A stretch of DNA of 64,000 nt from a bacterium (GTDB taxonomy: Bacteria > NPL-UPA2 > JAUVJM01), in NCBI GenBank assembly GCA_030606215.1, contig JAUWGW010000001.1:62001-126000 (forward strand). The letters run 5' to 3'. Below, in pieces: positions 58,002 through 64,000 of this stretch (position 1 is the stretch's first letter; each line of letters starts with the position of its first letter). Made by a program: the position numbers and the translations under genes. The notes beneath the pieces are model-generated. The model worked only from the letters and a program-made list of their open reading frames with translations. It searched no databases and was not told where the DNA came from.

Positions 58002-59105
58002 TCAAGAGATCTTATCCCACATTCTGTCCACATCTACGTGTTTATCTATCAACTCCATTGCAATATTAATTTTTTCCGTGTCAGTGTCTCTGATTTTGAC
58101 AACAAAGTCGTGAAGTTTTGAGGCAACAGTGTATGTGTCTTGCTCCGCGCTCAAGACCGGGATATCCGTTTTCTTTATCAGGTCAACTATAGTTGTGTGT
58201 GTGGGTATCCCGCCTGTAAGTATAAGCCCTGAAATTCTCAGCTGTTTTTTATCTTTCGTGATTGTTGGTCCCATCGCAGCGAGAATCAAATCCTCTCTAT
58301 CTCCCGGAGTTACAAGGAGAGAACTATGATGAATGTATTTAAGAGCGTGATGCGGGAACATAGCTCCAACCACGATATTGTCGACTCTCTTGTAGAGAAA
58401 TTTCTCTCCGCTGATTAATTTTAGAGATAGCCCAGTTTTAATTTGAGACATTGTTGAAGTTGTAAGCGCCTTAGTATACGGTATCACACCGAGCAGGTCA
58501 ATTCCCTTCTTCTTCAATCCCTTCTCAAGATACACCTTTAACTTATCTATCTTCTCAGGTAAGACTTTATTCACAATTACACCAACAACCTCAACTCCTT
58601 CTTTTTCAAACAGCGCCTGGTTTAATACAATCTCATCAATAGGTCTGCCAATCCCGCCTATTGCTACCAGGACAACTTTTGAATTTAATATCCTTGCAAC
58701 TGTCGCATTATTCAAATCAAATGTAGAACCAACCCCGGCATGCCCCGTTCCCTCAATTACCACAAGGTCATTACCCTCACAACATTTCTCATACGAATTT
58801 TTAATGTTAGATATCAATGTATCCAGCCCGCCTTTATCCAGATATTTTTCTGTAAAACCCCTCTCAATAGCGACAGGACTCATTTCCTTCAACCTTCTAA
58901 AATCCGACTTAAAAATTTTGCTTACGAGAACAGCATCTTCATCAACCTTAACTCCATCAAATTCAACGTATCTCTGACCAACTGGTTTAATAAAACCGAT
59001 GTTTGATGTAATTTGCCTGAGCTTCATTAACAGACCGATACATACGACAGTTTTACCATCATTCTGTCTTGTAGCCGCTAAGAATATTCTTTTTTCTCTG
59101 CTCAT
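58002..59105 (-). CDS. BioD-like (AAA_26) + DRTGG domain protein, Pta N-terminal-like
   Basis: RIFLAATRQNDGKTVVCIGLLMKL, IGFIKPVGQRY, VVIEGTGHAGVG; DRTGG-like C-terminal half; no catalytic phosphotransacetylase domain in the ORF. Confidence 0.8.
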   Translation of the reverse strand: MSREKRIFLAATRQNDGKTVVCIGLLMKLRQITSNIGFIKPVGQRYVEFDGVKVDEDAVLVSKIFKSDFRRLKEMSPVAIERGFTEKYLDKGGLDTLISNIKNSYEKCCEGNDLVVIEGTGHAGVGSTFDLNNATVARILNSKVVLVAIGGIGRPIDEIVLNQALFEKEGVEVVGVIVNKVLPEKIDKLKVYLEKGLKKKGIDLLGVIPYTKALTTSTMSQIKTGLSLKLISGEKFLYKRVDNIVVGAMFPHHALKYIHHSSLLVTPGDREDLILAAMGPTITKDKKQLRISGLILTGGIPTHTTIVDLIKKTDIPVLSAEQDTYTVASKLHDFVVKIRDTDTEKINIAMELIDKHVDVDRMWDKIS

Positions 59106-61201
59106 TTTGTAATTATTCTTGCATCAACTACTTTACACCCTTCTGGATACACTATTAATGGATTTATATCAAGTTCAGATACCTCATCAAAATCCATAAT
59201 CAACTGAGACAACCTCATTAAATTCTCCCCTATTGCAGATATGTCAGCAGGCAATTGTCCTCTGGCCCCAGCCAGTATTTTGTACATCTTCACAGATTTT
59301 ATCATCTTAATTGCACCCGAACTCCCCAAAGGCGCAAACCCAAAAGCAACATCTTTTATAACTTCTGTATATATACCACCGACTCCAAACATAACCACGG
59401 GACCAAAAAGCTCATCTCTTCTGGCACCCAAAATAACCTCCTGTCCCTTTTCAGCCATCTGCTGAATATTCACTCCCCATATCTTAGCCCGCGGCATATT
59501 TTTTCTGATATTTCCCATCATCTCTTCATAGGCTTTCTTAACCTCCAAATCCTCCGCCAATCCTAAGATTACCCCTCCCGTTTCGAATTTATGGATAATA
59601 TCCGGAGAGACTATCTTCATAGCAACTGGATAGCCAACATCACAAGCTGCTTTTAAACATTCATCAGAACCTGTACACAACCTTGACTTTAATACGGGAA
59701 ACCCGTAGGCATTTAGAACTTTTAGGACTTCTATTTCCGGCAAAAAAATCCTTCCTTCCTGCTTCGCTCTGCTCAACACCTGACTTGCTTTCTCCCTATC
59801 GACGGAAAAACTTTTAACCTCAGTTCGTGGTCTGGCGCCCCACTCTCTGTAACTATTCATATCACCCAGAGCTTTTGCCGCTTTCTCAGGGAATTTATAA
59901 TGCGGGATATTTCCGCTCTCAAGTATCTCCACACCGCCGGAAACATCAGATGCACCCATAAAAGAACATAAGACCGGTTTCAGGCCTCCCTTAGCTGCCT
60001 TCACCAAAACCCGGGCTATTTCTTCTACATCAGTCATTGCCTGTGGTGTTAGCAAAACTATAACCCCATCAACATTTTTATCCTTCAGAACATTATTTAC
60101 TGCATGCTCATACTTATCGTGCCGCGCATCCCCGATCAAATCAACTGGATTGTTAAGACTTGCTGTTTTCGGAAGATGTTTCTTCAATTCCTCAACCGTG
60201 CTGTCCTCAAACTTGGCTAATTCGAGACCGCACTTTATGCTTGCATCTGTAGCCATAACCCCGGGACCACCAGCATTAGTGATAATAGCAATCCTTCTCC
60301 CCCCCGGGACAGGTGAATTAGCAAAAGCTGAAGCAGTAGCAAAAAGTTCCTCCAGCGAATCAACTCTTATAACGCCGCTCTGCTGAAACAACGCATCGTA
60401 GATTTCATCTGCCCCGGCCAATGCGCCTGTGTGAGAAAGCGCCGCTTTAGCTCCCTGTGAGGTCCTCCCCGACTTTATAGCAATTATCGGTTTTCCTCCA
60501 GCCGTAATACTTCTTGCGACTTTCATAAATTCTCTCGTATCAGTCAAATCTTCAACATATATCAAAATAACTTTTGTTTGAGGGTCCTCATTCAGATACG
60601 ATACAAAATCAATTTCGTTTAGGTGCGCCTTGTTACCGAAACTTATAAATTTGGAAAAACCTACCCCCTCACTCCTCGCATAGTCCAGAATAGCCGTGCA
60701 CAGAGCACCGCTCTGCGAAATGAAACTGATATTCCCTGCCGAAGGCATATGTTTCCCAAAAGAAGCATTCAGAGATACCGAAGGGTCAGTATTGATAATC
60801 CCAAGACAATTTGGACCAACCATCACCATTCCATATTTATCTACAATGTTAATAACCTCTTTTTCCAGCTCAACTCCCTTACTGCCAACCTCTTTGAACC
60901 CAGCAGAAATTATTATTACACCTTTCACTCCTTTTTGCCCGCAGTCATTTAGGATTTTCGGAATGATCGGACTTGGAACCACTATAACCACTAAATCCAC
61001 AGTCTCCGGAACAGACTTAATATCAGGGTAACATTTTACTCCAAGAACATCCTCAGTCTTGGGGTTGACAGGGAACAGTTTTCCTGTATACCCTCCCTTA
61101 AGTATATTGGAAAATACTTCTCTCCCTACAGCGCCTTCTTTTCTGGAAGCGCCTATTACCGCAATTGATTCAGGTGAAAATATACTCTGTAAATTTTCCA
61201 T
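59102..61201 (-). CDS. Acetate--CoA ligase (ADP-forming), fused alpha/beta
   Basis: IFSPESIAVIGASRKEGAVGREVFSNILKGGYTGKLFPVNPK, GPNCLGIIN, C-terminal ATP-grasp GGVILGLAEDLEVKKAYEEM... Confidence 0.92.
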   Translation of the reverse strand: MENLQSIFSPESIAVIGASRKEGAVGREVFSNILKGGYTGKLFPVNPKTEDVLGVKCYPDIKSVPETVDLVVIVVPSPIIPKILNDCGQKGVKGVIIISAGFKEVGSKGVELEKEVINIVDKYGMVMVGPNCLGIINTDPSVSLNASFGKHMPSAGNISFISQSGALCTAILDYARSEGVGFSKFISFGNKAHLNEIDFVSYLNEDPQTKVILIYVEDLTDTREFMKVARSITAGGKPIIAIKSGRTSQGAKAALSHTGALAGADEIYDALFQQSGVIRVDSLEELFATASAFANSPVPGGRRIAIITNAGGPGVMATDASIKCGLELAKFEDSTVEELKKHLPKTASLNNPVDLIGDARHDKYEHAVNNVLKDKNVDGVIVLLTPQAMTDVEEIARVLVKAAKGGLKPVLCSFMGASDVSGGVEILESGNIPHYKFPEKAAKALGDMNSYREWGARPRTEVKSFSVDREKASQVLSRAKQEGRIFLPEIEVLKVLNAYGFPVLKSRLCTGSDECLKAACDVGYPVAMKIVSPDIIHKFETGGVILGLAEDLEVKKAYEEMMGNIRKNMPRAKIWGVNIQQMAEKGQEVILGARRDELFGPVVMFGVGGIYTEVIKDVAFGFAPLGSSGAIKMIKSVKMYKILAGARGQLPADISAIGENLMRLSQLIMDFDEVSELDINPLIVYPEGCKVVDARIITK

Positions 61202-61252
61202 TTACAATTTCCTCCAGGAATCCATCCCCGCCTTTACCGGTAACTGCTGTTT

Positions 61253-62713
61253 TCATCTACGAAGCATCTCCAGCGCTTTATTGATGCGGCGCAGCACTTT
61301 TTCCTTCCCGAGAAGCACCATAACTTCAAAAAGTCCCGGAGTTGCCTTCTTTCCCGTTATTGCAACCCGAACAGGCTGCATTAAATCTTTCCCCTTAAGA
61401 TTCTTCTCATTAATGAACTCTTTTGCAGCCTTCTCAACAGTTGGGATATCAAATGGCTCAACTTTCGTAAGCTTCCCACTGAAAGATTCAAGAAGTTCCG
61501 GAACGCTTCCCTTCCTCAAAATCTCATCAACTGCCTTAGAGTCGTATTTGACGTCTTCAGTGAAGAAAAAGTCTGTAAACTCAGTTATCTCGCTGAGTTT
61601 CTTAAGCCGCTCCTGTTCAAGTGAAATAACCTTCTTTGCAAATTCTCTCTCCCTGCTGTTCCGCCCTTCTATCAAGTTACTCTCTCTCAAATAAGGGATT
61701 ACCAGTTCAAAAAGCTCATCTATACTGAGTTTTCTGATGTAATATCCATCCATCCACTCAAGCTTTTTCATATCAAATACAGCGGGGTTTTTACCCACCC
61801 GGTCAAGAGAAAATTTCTCAATCATTTCTTCTTTTGAATTGAATATCTGCTGGCTATCGGTAGTGCCCCATCCAAGTAAAGCAAGATAGTTTAAAAGAGC
61901 ACCCGGCAGAAAACCTTCCTTTTTGAACCACTGAACTGAAATTGCACCATGGCGTTTACTCAACTTTGCCCCATCAGAGCCAAGAATCATCGGCAGATGT
62001 GCAAATTCTGGCATCTCAAAACCTAACGTCTGATAAAGTAAAATCTGTCTCGGTGTATTTGAAAGGTGTTCATCACCTCTTATCACGTGAGTAATCTCCA
62101 TAAGATGGTCATCAATGACATTCGCAAAATTAAAAGTGGGCACATAACTTGATTTAAGAATTACAAAATCATGAAGAGAAGAATTTTTGAATTCTACATC
62201 ACCTCTGACTATATCAGAAAATCTTGTTACTCCATCCTGTGGAACTCTAAATCTTAGAACACTTTTTCGCCCCTCATTCTCAAACTTCCTCTTCTCACTC
62301 TCAGAAAGATGGGAGCAACGCCCATCATAACCAGGGGGAATCCTTTCTTTAAGCGCCTTTTCCCTTCTCTCAGTTAGCTCTTCCTCTGTGCAGTAGCATG
62401 GGTAAACTACTTTCTTTCTTAGAAGCTTCTCAGCATACTCCCTGTATATATGGAGTCTTTCCATCTGCGTATATGGACCAAACCCTCCACCAATCCCGGG
62501 TCCCTCGTCCCAGTCAATCCCCAGCCACTTAAGACCTTCAAAAATACTCCCTGTGGACTCCTCCGTCGAACGTAACTCATCAGTATCTTCTATACGAAGG
62601 ATAAACTCCCCATTATAGTGTTTTGCCAAAAGCCAGTTGAATAAAGCTGTCCTTACTCCTCCAATATGCAGGGAACCTGTTGGAGAGGGCGCAAACCTCA
62701 CTCGCACATTCAT
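61253..62713 (-). CDS. gltX: Glutamyl-tRNA synthetase
   Basis: VRFAPSPTGSLHIGGVRTALFNWLLAKHYNGEFILRIEDTD, KLSKRHGA. Confidence 0.96.
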   Translation of the reverse strand: MNVRVRFAPSPTGSLHIGGVRTALFNWLLAKHYNGEFILRIEDTDELRSTEESTGSIFEGLKWLGIDWDEGPGIGGGFGPYTQMERLHIYREYAEKLLRKKVVYPCYCTEEELTERREKALKERIPPGYDGRCSHLSESEKRKFENEGRKSVLRFRVPQDGVTRFSDIVRGDVEFKNSSLHDFVILKSSYVPTFNFANVIDDHLMEITHVIRGDEHLSNTPRQILLYQTLGFEMPEFAHLPMILGSDGAKLSKRHGAISVQWFKKEGFLPGALLNYLALLGWGTTDSQQIFNSKEEMIEKFSLDRVGKNPAVFDMKKLEWMDGYYIRKLSIDELFELVIPYLRESNLIEGRNSREREFAKKVISLEQERLKKLSEITEFTDFFFTEDVKYDSKAVDEILRKGSVPELLESFSGKLTKVEPFDIPTVEKAAKEFINEKNLKGKDLMQPVRVAITGKKATPGLFEVMVLLGKEKVLRRINKALEMLRR

Positions 62714-62722
62714 ATTAAAATC

Positions 62723-63853
62723 CTATTTTTTTGCAAACTGTTTACCTGGCAGCTGTCTAATGAGTCCTTTGACTTCAAGCATTACCAGTGTTGAAGAAAC
62801 TTTACTTACCGGCAGGTTTGCTTCACTGCAGATAACATCTATGTGGCGCGGGTCCGATGAAAGAAGCTCGTAAACCTTTTCCTCTTCCCCTTTTAAATGA
62901 GGGACATCTGTTTGCTGACGGGCAGACATTCCATTTTTTGGATCCTGGCTCTTCCCCCCACCCAAACCTCGCACCTGCATACTCAGTTCTTCAAGAATGT
63001 CATCAACATCCTGCACAAGTTTTGCACCTTCCTTGATGAGCCGATGCGTGCCATAACTTTTAGGCGAATCAACTTTCCCCGGTACCGCAAAAACTTCCCT
63101 GCCCTGTTCAAGAGCAAATCCTGCAGTAATCAACGAACCGCTATTTTTTGCCGCTTCAACAACAATAACCCCGAGAGAAAGTCCGCTTATAATACGATTT
63201 CGCCTGGGGAAATTTTCTCTATCAGGCTTGGCACCAATTGGAAACTCACTTAGAACTGCTCCTGAACTTATTATCTCCTTCATCAATCTTGCATTCTCAG
63301 GAGGATATACAGTATCTATCCCACAACCGAGAACTGCTATTGTCCGCCCTTTAACTGCAAGTGCTCCTCTATGTGCGGCTGAATCAATACCTCGCGCCAT
63401 CCCGCTTACTATCGTAAACCCTCTCATAGCAAGCTTCTTACCCAAATCTTCAGTAATCATCCTTCCATAAAAAGAAGGATACCTCGTCCCGACAATAGCT
63501 ATTGCTTTCTCATCATTAGCAGAAACCTCACCTTTCACATACAGCACAGCAGGCGGGTCATATATTTCTCTAAGCCGACATGGATACTCCTCATCATCCA
63601 GATTCAGAACATATGCCCCGTATTTTTCAACAAGCTCAAGCTCTCTTTTAACATCTACAGTCTCTCGCCACCTTGTTATCCTGCCGGCGAATTCTCTCCC
63701 AATACCTTCAACCTTCTGGAGCTCTTTCACGGATGCATTCAGAATTCTCTCAGGACTCTTGAAATATTCCAGAAGTTTTTTTATCCTGAGAGCCCCTATC
63801 CCGGGAATCAAATTCAAAACTACCCAGCAGTCTTTACTCTTATCCTTCTTCAC
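62723..63853 (-). CDS. dprA: DNA processing protein DprA/Smf
   Basis: IAIVGTRYPSFYGRMITEDLGKKLAMRGFTIVSGMARGIDSAAHRGAL, GCGIDTVYPPEN, FPRRNRIISGLSLGVIVVEAAKNSGSLITA. Confidence 0.95.
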   Translation of the reverse strand: MKKDKSKDCWVVLNLIPGIGALRIKKLLEYFKSPERILNASVKELQKVEGIGREFAGRITRWRETVDVKRELELVEKYGAYVLNLDDEEYPCRLREIYDPPAVLYVKGEVSANDEKAIAIVGTRYPSFYGRMITEDLGKKLAMRGFTIVSGMARGIDSAAHRGALAVKGRTIAVLGCGIDTVYPPENARLMKEIISSGAVLSEFPIGAKPDRENFPRRNRIISGLSLGVIVVEAAKNSGSLITAGFALEQGREVFAVPGKVDSPKSYGTHRLIKEGAKLVQDVDDILEELSMQVRGLGGGKSQDPKNGMSARQQTDVPHLKGEEEKVYELLSSDPRHIDVICSEANLPVSKVSSTLVMLEVKGLIRQLPGKQFAKK

Positions 63854-63905
63854 GCTCTTTTCCCTATACCAAGAAAAAAATTAATTGAACCTATTCTGAG
63901 CCTCT

Positions 63906-64000
63906 TTAAATAAATGCCGTTAAAAATTTGCTGGCACTAATAACCCTGATATTATCTTTCAGGAAATCAGCATTATCTTCTTTTATAACCTCATAAGTAA
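63906..64000 (-). CDS. C-terminal fragment of an ORF continuing past window edge (possibly PIN-domain-like tail)
   Basis: Reverse frame ...TYEVIKEDNADFLKDNIRVISASKFLTAFI*, open to the edge. Confidence 0.3.
   Translation of the reverse strand, partial: TYEVIKEDNADFLKDNIRVISASKFLTAFI

Noticed and set aside
61059-61694. 211-aa plus-strand ORF
   Set aside because: Antisense to acetate-CoA ligase and gltX; no motif; typical shadow ORF.

Overview
The window looks like a ~64 kb piece of an AT-leaning genome from an uncultivated bacterial lineage; I cannot place it taxonomically. It is gene-dense and mostly minus-strand. From left to right it carries: (1) a type II secretion / type IV pilus locus (pseudopilins in the order G-H-I-J-K, a PilC/GspF protein, two PilB/GspE ATPases flanking PilT, an FHA-GAF histidine kinase and an NtrC-type regulator); (2) an AsmA-like protein, rpsU, manC, and a divergent plus-strand mlaEFD-like operon; (3) a DUF1015 protein and trxB; (4) a large surface-polysaccharide region of about 20-55 kb. 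That region includes GT39-like membrane glycosyltransferases, asnB, GDP-fucose synthase, a nonulosonic acid pathway (neuA/B/C/D-like genes, DegT aminotransferase, SDR and N-acetyl sugar amidotransferase), an aldolase / CMP-transferase / dehydrogenase cassette, a Wzm/Wzt ABC exporter, four radical SAM enzymes and a TPP-dependent E1 alpha/beta pair; (5) a MarR/GbsR-like regulator, formate-THF ligase, a DRTGG/BioD-like protein, ADP-forming acetate-CoA ligase, gltX and dprA. The most striking signal not explained by the gene list is several families of short palindromic repeats. They lie between genes and also in-frame inside, or at the ends of, about ten protein-coding genes, where they appear to add low-complexity peptide inserts. 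One family shows compensatory stem changes. No tRNA, rRNA or CRISPR array was recognised.
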